Shown here: positions 34,182 to 45,204 of the stretch, in pieces
Position numbering within the stretch: position 1 is the stretch's first letter
Layout: each line of letters starts with the position of its first letter
Assembly: GCA_039619475.1 (NCBI GenBank)
Contig: CM077116.1
Coordinates: 21,851,443 to 21,915,442, forward strand
Reading direction: 5' to 3'
Source: Icerya purchasi
Taxonomy: Eukaryota; Arthropoda; Insecta; Hemiptera; Monophlebidae
DNA: 64,000 nt
The notes under the pieces: model-generated
What the model saw: the letters and a program-made list of their open reading frames with translations, nothing else
What the model was told of the DNA's origin: nothing
The model's database searches: none
Made by a program: the position numbers and the translations under genes

Positions 34182-36120
34182 CTATATTTTACTAAATACA
34201 TTTAAAAATAATAATTTCTCTACAGATTTAGGAGACAGTCTTATTCTCCTGTCAGATACTATTAGACCTGCCTTTGAAAACAACCTTTCACAAGGCACAG
34301 AGGAACCTACAGCACTTAATTTTTCTCGGGCAATACAACTCAAATAAGGAAAATTGTATTTGTTTTCTTGCCACCAGTTTAAAAGATCTTTTTCATTATC
34401 TAGGATTTCTTGTTCTTGATACCTCTGTAATTCAATAAGTACTCGTGAAGTAGATGTATCCTTACATTTATTTTGATGGGAAGATACATTTTGCTTCAGA
34501 TGCCCCCATATAGACAATTCATCGCCTTCATTTGTACCAATTTCTTGATGGAGTTTTATATTTCGATCTTTTTCATCTTGCTCTTTACTAATTATTTCAA
34601 TAAGCATCTTTGTTACTGATTGCTTAGCTTTTTCAGCTGCAACTGTTGAGCTAAATGCAACCATTTTGAAACGTGGATCTAACAAAGTTGCTGAAGACAA
34701 AGTTAAGCTATATTCGATGTTTTCAAATTCATTCAATATGGTTTTAATTATATGTTCTAATATAGATTCTATACAAGAATTATAATTTTTTTTTTTTTAG
34801 TATACTGTAAACCCTAATGGTGCCGTTTATTAATGGTATAATACAAGAAGCGGAAGAATATTTTTCCCCACTAACAACTTTTGTAACACTTTCAAGTGGT
34901 TGAAGTATTTTGCAAAGTTCATTAATTATTTTCCATTCATTATTATGTAACAATGGAAGATTGCAGTCTATGACAGCTATTGTACCCTTGATAGCTTTTT
35001 CTAATTTTATAAACCTTTGTAACATATAAAAAGTGGAATTCCACCTGGTTGCAACATCCTGAATTAGTTTTAACACCTCACAACCTTCATTCTCCTGATA
35101 TTTTAATAATTTGATATTCGATACAGGGCTGCGTTTGAAGTGTGATACAATATTTCGCACTTTTTCTAATATTGGACCAATCTCAGTGCTTGAATTTAAG
35201 CTGCTTCTTGCTATTAAATTAATTGAATGAGCCATGCAACCAAAATGTTTCCATCTCAACTGTTCTGTAATGACATTTATCATGTTTGGAGCATTATCTG
35301 TAACTGTCAGTATTACCTTATCTGTAACTTTCCAATCATCAGTTACTTCTCTAATTTTATTAGCAAGATTTATTGCTGTATGACGATCTTCGAAAACTGT
35401 ACATTTTAACAAAACAGAATTCATTCTAAATTCGGAATTAAGAAAATGGGCTGTTATTGCAATATAACTTTCATTATTTTTTAATGTGCAACAGTCAGTT
35501 GTCAAACACATTTTTTTTGCATTTTCTAACACTTGTTTACATTTGTTAACAGCTTCTTCATACTTTGCAGTAATTAATGTATTTGTTATATAAGTTCTGT
35601 GGTGTAATTTATATGAAGGGTTTAATGATTTCACAAAGTCTTTAAAACCTTCATCTTCTACAATACTACGAGTAAATGGTTGCAGGTCAATATAAAATAA
35701 TTTTAACAGATTATCATCTATTTCTTTCTTATTGGGGGTATTTATTTTTTTTTGTAAAAATGATGTTAAACTACTTTGTACTTTTGGAGAGGTTAAACAT
35801 ATAGGATCATCAATTTCATTTTCATTTTTCTTCTTATCATCTTTATATCTTTCAGGTCCAATTGAAACCATTGAGTGCACTGATGTTACATGCTTTCTTA
35901 AATTGGAATTAGTTGATTTATAAGATAACAGTTTTTTGCACATGTTACATCTGGCAATAAATTGTTCCTCTGTTGGTGTGAAAAAAGACCATAAATCACT
36001 TTTTTTGAGTCTTTTATAGATTGTTCCATAATAAACACCTATCATGAAAAAGTACATGAAAACTATATTTTGTTCATTAAACCTATTGTAAGGAGTAGGT
36101 AATACTATAAATAGATCCAA
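34182..36120 (-). pseudogene. hAT transposase (ZBED-like), one homopolymer frameshift
   Basis: Two minus-strand frames form one protein: 36120-34780 (446 codons) and, after a 13-T run at 34786-34798, 34736-34182 (184 codons). Numbering from 36120: BED zinc finger about 42-82 (LWSFF, CNMCKK with C58/C61, HVTSVH with H77/H82); first catalytic Asp in LTTDCC (D209); TDNAPNM (D275); GCMAHSINL (C295, H298); DVATRWNSTF (R359, W360). The second frame carries AVGSSVPCERLFSKAG, with the catalytic Glu, and the dimerisation end RRIRLSPKSVEKLLFLN. All catalytic residues survive; the only visible lesion is a one-base change in the homopolymer, in which frame the linker continues as NYNSCIESILEHIIKTI. This could be a sequencing error. 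It would catalyse cut-and-paste transposition in the nucleus. The exact start codon is uncertain; an inner ATG at about residue 26 is possible. Confidence 0.9.
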
Positions 36121-36472
36121 ACATTATTCTCTTTAATTTAAAAAATATAATAAAAAAAATTTTGGATTGTTAAAAATTTATCACAAATAATATTTATTAT
36201 AATAGTACAAAATATAACAATCCGGGCTGTATCCGAGGTTTTCCAGGTGAAACTCTCCCCTCCGAAATGTCTACGAAATAATAACTGTTTGAATTAAAGG
36301 GACCGAAATTTATAATAAATTTATTTCTTTTCAATGTTTAACAAAAGAAAAGAAAATTAAAATTTTTATGAATTCTATGGAAACGACTTTTTTATTATGG
36401 TGTTCAAATATTGCATATACAATAATTGACTAGAAGGCTTTACTGTACCATTTATAAATAAACCTATTTTAT

Positions 36473-36473
36473 A

Positions 36474-36523
<50 letters not shown>

Positions 36524-36540
36524 GTATGTATGTATGTATA
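36473..36540. repeat. Compound (AC)n(AT)n(TGTA)n microsatellite
   Basis: Three adjacent simple repeats inside the 5' flank of the hAT transposase gene. Confidence 0.9.
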
Positions 36541-37119
36541 ATTATAAAAATATTTTCGCCCTCCCACGAAATTTTGGTCTAAATATGGCTCTGATAACAA
36601 TCATACCTGATAGTGAAAAATATATCAAAAATCAATTTAATATATTAAGAACAACTAGTTTAAATTAAATTCAATTAATAAATTATTTCATAATGTTTTC
36701 ATTTATTGTACTTTTTAACATAGTTAACACTTATAATGTATTTTCAATCAAGCAATATTTCATTTAAAATTAGATTTTGGTTCACATTTTACATTAAAAT
36801 CATAATTTTAGGATCAGTTTATACATAAAAGCATATTGTTTTTTAGATTTAGTAACTTAAAATTTACCTTAATTAAATAACTTATAAATATAAGAAAACA
36901 ATTTAGTACAATACAACTTAATTACTAACAATTTCTAATTATAACACAACAGATGTAAACATTTCAAATACTACTAAAATATTGAATACGATTTAAAGTT
37001 ACAATAACCGAAATATTCAGAATAACCAAAATAACCAGTAACCAGTTCAGCTGAAAGTGATATCGATACGATCTGGTTATTTTTATTTATAACCGTTATC
37101 GATATATCGTGCATCACTA

Positions 37120-37217
37120 CTTTTAGTTATAAATGTTACTTATTTAGGAATAGTTCTAAGATTTTAATAACCACACAGTTCCCTTAAGGGGCTGTTTTAT
37201 ATTTAAAAAAAAAAAAA
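37120..37217 (+). repeat. hAT right TSD and 3' end of the split jockey LINE
   Basis: cttttagt at 37120-37127 repeats the left duplication. The following sequence to the A run at 37205-37217 is the rest of the LINE 3' untranslated region and its poly(A) tail. Confidence 0.75.
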
Positions 37218-37234
37218 TTGGACAAAAACACTCT

Positions 37235-38770
37235 ATACTATATATGGTTAGACTCGATTTATCAATATTCCAGCGCTATTCTCTAGAAAATTCCTCACTT
37301 CATTTCCACCCTACTGCTACTTTCCTTGGACTACTGTACGATCATAAGCTAACTTGGCGGCCTCACATATCCAATCCTGAAGTTAAATGTCATAAATTCC
37401 TATCTATTCTTAAATATGTATCAGACGCAAACTATAATGTACCTCCGAAAACTCTCCTCTCCATATAGAAATCCTTAGTCATTTCCAGAATAAACTACGG
37501 GTCCCAGGCGTATTCGTCAGCCTGTCCTTCTTTATTTAAGTCCCTTGATTCAATACACCACACGGCGCTCCGCACGATACTTGGCGCACAAAGAACTTTC
37601 CCGTCTGTAAGTTTGTGTGTCTTTTTCCGAACCTTTTATTACCACCGTGAGACCCTCGCTCTTTTCTCTAGTAAACGTTCCTTTCTTATTCACACAAGTG
37701 ATCTCCCCAACACCCTAGAGTTCCCTAATGACCCTCTCCCAGAAATCCTGGTCCTCCTATCGCAACACAATGTGAGCGTAATTCTCTTCCCTGACCTAGC
37801 TCCTAACACCGTGATTCCGACATGGGCCCCTTTAAACATTGATGTTAATTTTTCCCAGACGAAGTATAATAAACCCCTGCCCCTGAATATCGTTCAGTTG
37901 ATAGCAGCAACAATACAAAAATACCCCCGCCACCTGATTTTCTACACGGATGCTGCCAAGGCTACCCCAGAGGCTACTTCATCCCCAACCGCCTGCTCCT
38001 TTGAAGTCTGCGACGTGATTCGAAGCATTCGACTGAATGGCAATTGCTCGGTACTGGATGCTGAAATATACGCAGTATTTTTCTGTTTGGAATATTTTCT
38101 TTCTACAGGCTTCATTGACAATCTCTAATCACCTTACTAAACATCCTGTAGCAATTCGAACCCAGCAGGTATTATACGAACTTATTAAGGGACAGTGCCC
38201 CGTATCCTTTCTGTGGGTGCCCAGCCATGCTGGAATTCCTGGAAATAAACGCTTCGATACATTCGCTCGAGCAGCAATATATTGCCTCTTGCCTAGTAAC
38301 AGCCCACCACCACCTTATCTATCGAACACAATCTTCAATAATCTCACGTCTTCATGAAAGCCCATTGGTCCTCGTGTCAGACTTGCTCAAGATTAAGTAA
38401 ACTCTCAATCGAACTATGGTGGCCAGAAAAAAGCATTTCCCGCAGAGATTTCTGTGCATTTAGCCGCTTGCGCATAGGCCACACGGCCATGTCGCATAAT
38501 TTTATTTTACAAAGAACCCTACTTCCTATGAATTGCCCTTTCTGTAGCCAAGGTGTTGCTCCCTCAACTTCCCACATACTATGCGACTGCCCAGCACTCC
38601 CAACCGACCGGTTCCCTTCTATTAATAACAAAACAGTCACCAACATTCTTGAGAATTCCCCCAATGCAATCTTATCTGTAACACAGTTTATCAGAACTAG
38701 CGGAATAAGCAGATATCTATAAAAACAAACTGCGCATCTTCGTACTGTGATAGCCACAGCAGTTAAACAC
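37235..38770 (+). pseudogene. LINE-B copy B2 (RT thumb, RNase H, zinc tail)
   Basis: Plus-strand pieces in order: FLGLLYDHKLTWRPHI near 37330, SRINYGSQAYSSACPSLFKS, IHHTALRTILGAQRTFP, then 37613-38128 with LIFYTDAAKATPEA (RNase H first Asp) and VLDAEIYAVFFCLEYFL (Glu). After a frameshift comes CPVSFLWVPSHAGIPGNKRF (His block), and after another (38354-38722) LSIELWWPEKSISRRDFCAF, SRLRIGHTAMSHNFILQRT and MNCPFCSQG...STSHILCDCP (zinc motif). It corresponds to copy B1 at 10.1 kb. A TAG within the thumb and two frameshifts make it dead; the RT core is missing. Confidence 0.87.
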
Positions 38771-38774
38771 GGTG

Positions 38775-39150
38775 CAGGATATTGCTTTCACAAGAAAAAA
38801 CAAAAAAAAGAAACTGCGATAAAAATCACTACATCTGCTTTAACAACGCTGATTCTGTTAGTATCGTAATAACTATTTTATCATTATCATTATTATTATA
38901 TATACATATACAAAGTCGGCCCTTCGTACACCTCCAGACCTCATCACTTTTATACTTGGTATAGAGCAAGGAAAATTGATAACGTCATTTTTCCGACTGC
39001 GTAAAAAAAAAATAAATCTTTTTTAATATTACATTTTGGGATAAATTTTTGTGACAGAAAAGCAGTGGCGGTCGAGCCAAGAATGGCGTTGTCATTAATA
39101 TATATATATATAATATAATGAAAATCTGTGAATATTTGAGCAGTCCAACA
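38775..39150. other. Non-coding sequence
   Basis: A-rich end of the LINE then AT-rich DNA with short TA tracts (39097-39115). Confidence 0.4.
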
Positions 39151-39159
39151 AACCACTGA

Positions 39160-39880
39160 AACTACTAGATCTATGAAGCTAAAAATTTACATATAGCATA
39201 ACGACATGCAATAATGTATCAAAAAATCCAAATTTTCTGGGCATAAAAGAAATGGTAAAAATCAGAAAATTTTTCTTTTAAAAGGTTAATACTCATACTA
39301 CAGCCGAAACCATTTACACCAAATAATTAAAGTTTTATATGAACACAAGTCATACACAGAAGATATTAAATAGAAACGCTTTTTTGAAAACCGAAACTTT
39401 AAGGGATGAAAAGGGATTAAAAACCTACGCAGTATTATATTTTTTGTACAAATAGGTTTAACAAACCGTAATTATGCATGAAGATAATTTATATAGTCAC
39501 CATTAAAAGTGTACAAATTTTTTTTTAAATCCTTTAAATTTTAAGGGAGAAAAAGAACAGTACCACGTTTTTGAAAAAACTAAAAACCACGATACATCCC
39601 AAGCGAATGGTGATTACCACGTGAAATTTCATTGAGTACAATGTGTATATATTTAAAATGCAGAATAGGAATACTTTTATTAAATTCTGAATGGTTGAAG
39701 AGGGGATTAAGCAAAAAAAAAAATACACCAAATGTTATATTTTCAGGTCAAACAGGTTTAGGAAACCGTAATTTTGCATATAACATCGCTTATATGGTCT
39801 ATTAAATATGTGACTTTTTTTTTTTTAATTTTCAAAATTTTAAGAGAGAAAAGTGCTCTACTAACGACATTAAGAGATAA
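39160..39880. repeat. Tandem duplication, unit ~305 bp
   Basis: ataggtttaacaaaccgtaa (about 39450) is repeated as acaggtttaggaaaccgtaa (about 39755). The following sequence (ttatatagtcaccattaaaagtg versus ttatatggtctattaaatatgtg, then a T run and ttttaagggagaaaaag versus ttttaagagagaaaag) also matches at the same offset. A third, weaker unit may precede it at about 39160-39300. Confidence 0.65.
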
Positions 39881-39884
39881 CATC

Positions 39885-40350
39885 ACCTTCCATAAAAATA
39901 AAAAAATGTATGTATTTATCGGAATGTTAGTTTTGGTGTGGTTGTTTGTTTATGTTAAGAAGAGGGAACGGTATTTTCGTTTGATTAGAAAACAGATTTT
40001 TTTTCTTTTCCTCTTGAATCATTTAACAGTGTGTTCTCCTTCCGAATTGGTTTCTATATTTTGGTTCGTTTAATACTTATCAACACCCTAGATGAGGCAA
40101 TGGTTCTTTTTTCTTTTTCTTACTTTTCAATTATTCAACATATTTTACTTTCAGTAATTTATCTAACCATTTATGCTTAATTTAAATTTACTAATTAATA
40201 AATTTATGTGCTATGTACTTATATGTTATAACTGTTCATTTAATAATTTTTGTTTACTTTAATCACCACTTTTGTCTGTTTAATTTAAAATTGTTGTTTT
40301 TTTTTTATTTTTTTTTTTTGAAATATAAATATATACATACACTTTTCGCT
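39885..40350. other. T-rich non-coding sequence
   Basis: No feature beyond T runs at 40290-40319. Confidence 0.4.
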
Positions 40351-40356
40351 TTAATT

Positions 40357-40584
40357 ATGAATTTAGAATCAACATGTATTATTGAAAAAATAGTTTCCCA
40401 TAAAATACTAGATGAAGATGGTACATGTTTGTTTTCGTCATTAGTTTATTTACTTTTTAATAATAATGAATTATTAGAATTAGAAATGCTAAAAAGTATT
40501 GTAAAATATGTTTATAAAAGTTTGAAAAGACTTAAGCCGTATAACTTAATGCGAAACGATATAAAAATAAAGCGGAGTATTTAA
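40357..40584 (+). pseudogene. OTU-like cysteine protease fragment
   Basis: The ATG at 40357 starts a 75-codon frame: MNLESTCIIEKIVSHKILDE, then DGTCLFSSLVYLLFNNN and LKSIVKYVYKSLKRLKPYNL. The DGxCLFxS(L) block is the catalytic Asp/Cys helix start of OTU-family deubiquitinating peptidases, and the following basic-hydrophobic helix fits the fold. The frame stops after about 75 residues; the C-terminal His region (GxxHY) is not found downstream in any frame that I could follow. OTU domains of this small type occur in insect mobile elements and viruses as well as in host genes; the origin here is unknown. Confidence 0.45.
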
Positions 40585-40589
40585 CAAAT

Positions 40590-41445
40590 ATGCCAAATAG
40601 TCGGACTTTTGGCATGCTATATATTTAAATTAATTTCGAAGTATACTTGATTTAAATATTAATATAACATCGAAGAAAGTACTTTGTAAACACATGTTAA
40701 AACAGTTTTGTTTATATGGAAATTTTAATTAAAAACAGAAAAATATTAATCATTTATATTTCAAGCCGAAGGAAGCGAATGGGTAAATAGAGTTTATCAT
40801 TAGATAAGCAGTATGAGATTGGAAAAATGCTGAAGAAGTGATACAAAAAAAAAGTGGATACGCGAGAAAAGTTGTAGGTGAGAGTATTTTGTCAGCCAGC
40901 ACTCATGAGAACTTAATACGTAACAATAAACTCGCAAATACTGCTAACAGAAAGCGGGAGTCTCTCAGTAAAACCAATTGAGTATGTAAATTCACTATGT
41001 ATACTTCATTTACAAGAAGTATCTAATCAATTAGCAATTTTGGTCGCTGCTGAATAATTTACATTTAATAGATTAAGGAAATTTATTAAAAATATGATAG
41101 CACTTGTGTATATGTCGTAATTTGATATGTTATTTGTTGTCTAAGGGTGCAATATTGATGTTCATCTGAAAATTTACAAAGTAATACAGTATTGCGATTA
41201 ACGGTTTACAGAATTAATTTTGAAGCAGTAGCGTAAAAAATCGGTTTTTTTTTAATTCAATAGTTAGTTGTAATAAATGCTTATTCCTCTCAGAAATTCT
41301 AATCTAGATATATTCCCAGATATTTTGTCATAAACTCTCTAAAATAAATTTTAAATTTATTTTACCGTATTGAAAGCTTAGAGCAGCAAGAAGTTTGTAG
41401 TGATCTTCGTAAACTTTAAGAAGACATGACTCCACACATCGGGGT
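40590..41445. other. Non-coding sequence
   Basis: AT-rich; might contain remnants of whatever element carried the OTU fragment, but no motif is seen. Confidence 0.35.
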
Positions 41446-41449
41446 ATGT

Positions 41450-41960
41450 TAGCTAAAATTTAAAAAAAAAAAACTATGATTAGATCGTAAACCAACAGCG
41501 ATTATTAAACAAACTTTAAAAAACACCACCTTGAAAGTAAAATTCAGAGGAGAAGTTTCGGATGCCTTTAAAATCAAAACTGGAGTTAGAGAAGAGGATG
41601 GACTGTCACCTTTACTTTTTAACTGTGTACTTGAAAAGGTTATTCGCGAATGGTATAAAGAAATGAATAAAGGAAATTTGGAAAATGGAATCACGATAGG
41701 CATATAAAAATAAAGGATAGGGCTAACCGATCTCTTTTGAGAAAACAAAGTTTATGACTAGTGTGAAAGAAGCGCCAGATTGGCTAAATCTGGGTTGCAA
41801 TAAAATTAACAAAATAGGGTAATTTAAATATTTAGGAGAACGGATAGAAGTAAATATGTCTGAGAAGCTAGTAATAGAAACCCGAGTCAATAAAATAGAG
41901 ATGACATACCGATTGACAAAAGATATAGACAGAAAAAAATCCATATCCTTTAATGTTAAA
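41450..41960 (+). pseudogene. LINE reverse transcriptase relic with deletion of the catalytic box
   Basis: One plus frame reads TLKVKFRGEVSDAFKIKTGV, REEDGLSPLLFNCVLEKVIR, EWYKEMNKGNLENGITIG and then stops. After a gap a shifted frame gives KFMTSVKEAPDWL, FKYLGERIEVNM and TYRLTKDIDRK. This is RT motif B (RQGDGLSPLLFN, here REEDGLSPLLFN) followed by the KEAP.WL / FKYLG blocks of a common insect LINE family, with the intervening (F/Y)ADD segment deleted. It abuts the LINE-A copy A5 poly(A) at 41966, which probably inserted into it. Confidence 0.78.
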
Positions 41961-41965
41961 CTTCC

Positions 41966-42665
41966 TTTTTTTTTTTCGCCTTAAAAAAATTTGGGTTCGT
42001 CAAAAAAAAACATTGGCCCAAGAAGAGGGAAAAGGATGAGAAGCGGAATTAGATATTTATGCGATTAGATATGGAGGATAGAAAAGACTCAAGAGCTAGA
42101 ATGACCGAAGGTGATGGTAGGGAGAGAACAAAAGGTGCACAATACGGAGCTGGAAGATCAATTGACCGAAGAGAAGAGTAAAAGGAAGAACGTTCGGAAG
42201 CGATACAGGTGCACTCAAATAAAATGTGATTAACGTCACCTATAAAGCTTTGTGAGAGGACGGGTGAAGGAGACAGAGAGCAAAGGGGACTAGAGAGAAG
42301 CGAATTAAGGTAGCAGGAAGCAAATTGTGCCCAAAACGTGGGCGACAGATTGCGGAGAGAGTTGAACGCCGCATGGAGAGAATATTAAAAAACTAGAGAT
42401 TAGGCTGGATAAAGAGATAAAAGGAATCCGGATTTGAGAATGAGGAGGAATACGATTTTAACTATAGTTTGGAATGAGCTGAAGTAGAGTAGAGATTAAT
42501 ATTATGAGATGAAAAAACGTTGATAAATTCACGGGTAGAAGAGGATGAACGAGCTAGTGTATCGGCCGAGTCGACACCTTAGATTCCAAAGTGCCCAGAA
42601 ATCCACAGTAAGTAAATTTGGACGAAGTGAAAGAGGAAAATGTTAGGTAGTCGTAGAATGTCTAT
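41966..42665 (-). pseudogene. LINE-A copy A5
   Basis: The T run 41966-41976 is the poly(A) tail on the minus strand. Reading from 42660 leftward: LLWISGHFGI, a stop, VDSADTLARSSSSTREFI, SSHNINLYSTSAHSKL, STLSAICRPRFGHNLLPA, then the zinc tail in shifting frames. The order matches copy A4 closely (DFFWIPGHTGIS, SSSDITFLSATAHSKL). Stops and frameshifts throughout. Confidence 0.8.
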
Positions 42666-42669
42666 TTAT

Positions 42670-43315
42670 TTTTTATATATTTTAGCTGTGTTACTCACTC
42701 GTTTTAATGTTTAATAGTTGCACAAGGAAGTCGTGTGTTGCCCGTATTACTTTTCTCTAACGCACTATCGTTATTTAGATTTAAAACGGTCTTAAATATT
42801 GCGTATCAAGACGACTCCTCGTAAGTTGCAATATTATTTTTAACTTTTTAAATAATCTTTTACTCTGCAGTAAATAATGTACATTTTCGAATTATCGAAA
42901 TAAACGACGTCTACAATACGCAAAGAGTTCTCGTGGTTCATGCTAACATCAAAATCTCAATTTTTGATAAACACCGCGTCAACATTAACACACCTACATA
43001 TTTACCGTTAACGTCGTGGTTTCTACTAAAAATTGTGGAAGCATTATAAAAAATTAAAAATGCAAAAATCCCAGATCTCTTTGTTACGCTATAACTACGA
43101 GTATAACCGTTCGTCGCATAATACCTAATTTGGTGATCACACTAACCAATAATGGAAAACTACTCGATATCGTTAATGGAAAACTAAACAAAAGAAAAAT
43201 GCGAAATGTTTGTACGAGAAACGAATTAGTCCGAAGTATATCGAATGTAACTTATAAGCCGTCGCGATCGCATGTATATTAGTATTACTGACAGTGTGTC
43301 TGGCAATCCACTGTG
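42670..43315. other. Non-coding sequence
   Basis: Nothing recognised. Confidence 0.4.
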
Positions 43316-43319
43316 GCGT

Positions 43320-43405
43320 AGCTGCTTAAGCCGTAATGTTCCATTCGGGCAGGACCCGTTCTGAATCCTATTGCCGCACAGTGATACAAAAATTTCACTT
43401 ATGCT
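43320..43405 (+). repeat. SINE-2-like tRNA-derived fragment
   Basis: gtggcgtagctgcttaagcc (box A-like) and, 35 bases on, gttctgaatcctattgccgc (decayed box B plus the ttgccgcacagtga phrase) match the head of the copy at 31340-31490 in the opposite orientation. Confidence 0.5.
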
Positions 43406-43409
43406 GGGT

Positions 43410-44020
43410 TAACGTCTACAGTTGACGCAATTCCATTACTTAAATGGCATGCAATTATTCTTTATTTCTCACTGGCTTTTCTACACTTATTTGCGAATAA
43501 CAGAATCGATTCTCGTTCTATAGCTCATTAAAAGGATTGTATTCTTTATTCGGAATGCAAAAAATTTCGAACAAAATCAATAACGAAAATGAAAGATAAA
43601 AAAAAAAAGGAATAATTCTGCCATCACTAAAAAAATGTATAGTACACGTATACGTGGTGTTTCAAAAAAGAAAAAAAAACTTTTTATAGAGGTCCTTTAC
43701 AAGCCGCGTTATTGATAAGCGTTGACAGTTTCGTCAATTATTTCTGCCAGATCCAGAATTTATCATATTCGACCGCGGCTAAAGATGAGAAAAACGGAGT
43801 TCTGAAATTTTAGTTATTTAATATGTATTTCGAAGCATTCTACAAAATTAAATAATTTATTTGAAAAACATTTAACAAAAAATCTATTCCAGTCACTCAA
43901 ACTGCGGAACCACATCGATAATAATCATTATTAAAGAAAGTCCGTGAGTGCGTGAGTGAAGATCGACTTAATACTTTAACGATGTTGTTTGTAAGTAAAA
44001 GTTTGGTTTTTCATAAGTAG
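43410..44020. other. Non-coding sequence
   Basis: AT-rich; nothing recognised. Confidence 0.4.
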
Positions 44021-44023
44021 TTG

Positions 44024-44074
44024 TTTTTTTTTGTTTTTTTTTGTTTTTTTTTGTTTTTTTTTGTTTTTTTTTTG
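44024..44074. repeat. (T9-10 G)n low-complexity repeat
   Basis: Runs of about ten T separated by single G, five units. Confidence 0.9.
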
Positions 44075-44159
44075 TGGACACCTGGCGACTCTCATAATCG
44101 GAAAGCATAGCGCTACAAAGTAATATCATCACCCCAGTTCCATTAACAGTTTTTCAGAA

Positions 44160-45200
44160 CTCAAACTAGTTATTTTGTCCAGCCCTAAAAATTAGTCCCG
44201 ACTCCCTCTCCTTTCGCTGTACAAGATCTAAAATGCGAGTGTATTCAAATTTAATCATACTATTATTTCAGTACTAAAAATATTAATCTCAGCTTCCGCT
44301 TCCCTTTCCGCTTCAAAAGTTAAAAAATCCTATTTGCGTTTATTTCAAAGGGTAATAACCTATGTATACTATAATAGTCCCGAAAATTATCCTTCAACCG
44401 TTTCCACATGTACGCACGATCGCTATTTTCCGCGCATGCTAGCGTTATACACTTCTCAATTACCGTTCACGCCTACCAACGCAGAAGCCAGTGGAACTTT
44501 GTGCTTACACACATACGTTCGCTCCCATGCACAAGTGCAAAACTTGAATTTAAGTATTCAAATTTTACCTAAGTATACTATTATCCAAAATTAGGCCACC
44601 CCGGTCGTACTGCGCATGCGTTTACACGCCTGATTTAGCACATGCAAAACCCAGTCAGTCTTTTGATTATCACACCGTTCACTCCCACGGATAACCAAAG
44701 CTAACGAAGCATCGAGTTTGCACACTCACATCCATCTTCAGTGCACGATTTCGAAATTTGAGTGTACGTATTTAAAATTAACCGAAGTGTTAACCGTCGA
44801 AATGAACACTTTTCCTTCCCGCTGCATGAGTTAAAAATTCGACGTCTGTTTTTCAAAATGAAGCCTAAATTTTCAACATCAAAAACGAACTTCCCTCTTC
44901 TCTCTTCCCGTTGCGTATAAGAATCCAAATTTAACAGAAGTGTACTATTGTACTATCAAAAATTAACTCAAATCCCCTTTTCCTAATCCACTATACGACT
45001 CTGGTAAGCCAACAAGAGTTTTTCAAAAAACGAAGCCTAAGTATACTAATCGATTGCCTGAAATAATCCCGTCGGTTGTTCCACAAATGCGCACACACAT
45101 AAATCAGTAATGCACACGCCAGCACAGTCAGTCCTTCGTTCGTCTACCGACCACTCCCGACGAGCGTTTACTTTGGAATCACAAATGCAATATTTTCAAT
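44160..45200. repeat. Degenerate tandem array, CA/CG-richer
   Basis: cctatgtatactataatagt (about 44358), cctaagtatactattatcca (about 44569) and cctaagtatactaatcgatt (about 45036) recur, with following ccaccccggtcg / cccgtcggttgttccac blocks. cagtcagtc + cgttcactcccac (44655-44690) resembles cagtcagtc + ccgaccactcccgac (45125-45160). Spacing is irregular (about 210 and 465 bases). The 86-codon frame at 44334 is not convincing as a gene. Confidence 0.5.
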
Positions 45201-45204
45201 TGTT

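Larger units (their letters stand above)
32495..37119 (-). mobile_element. hAT DNA transposon, 4625 bp
   Basis: The ends are TAGTGATG at the left and the inverted CATCACTA at the right, bounded by an 8-bp duplication cttttagt. Just inside both ends are clusters of short ggttatt/aataacc motifs (32509-32600 and 37015-37095), typical subterminal sites for transposase binding. The transposase gene lies on the minus strand at 34182-36120. A Helitron-like element is inserted at 32815, and an (AC)n(AT)n(TGTA)n microsatellite is at 36473-36540. The element interrupts the 3' untranslated region of a jockey LINE, which dates it as younger than that LINE. Apart from the secondary insertion and one homopolymer frameshift it looks recently active. 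Confidence 0.92.

Noticed and set aside
44334..44594. 86-codon plus ORF in the 44-kb array
   Set aside because: Lies within degenerate repeats, no motif and no splice or promoter context.
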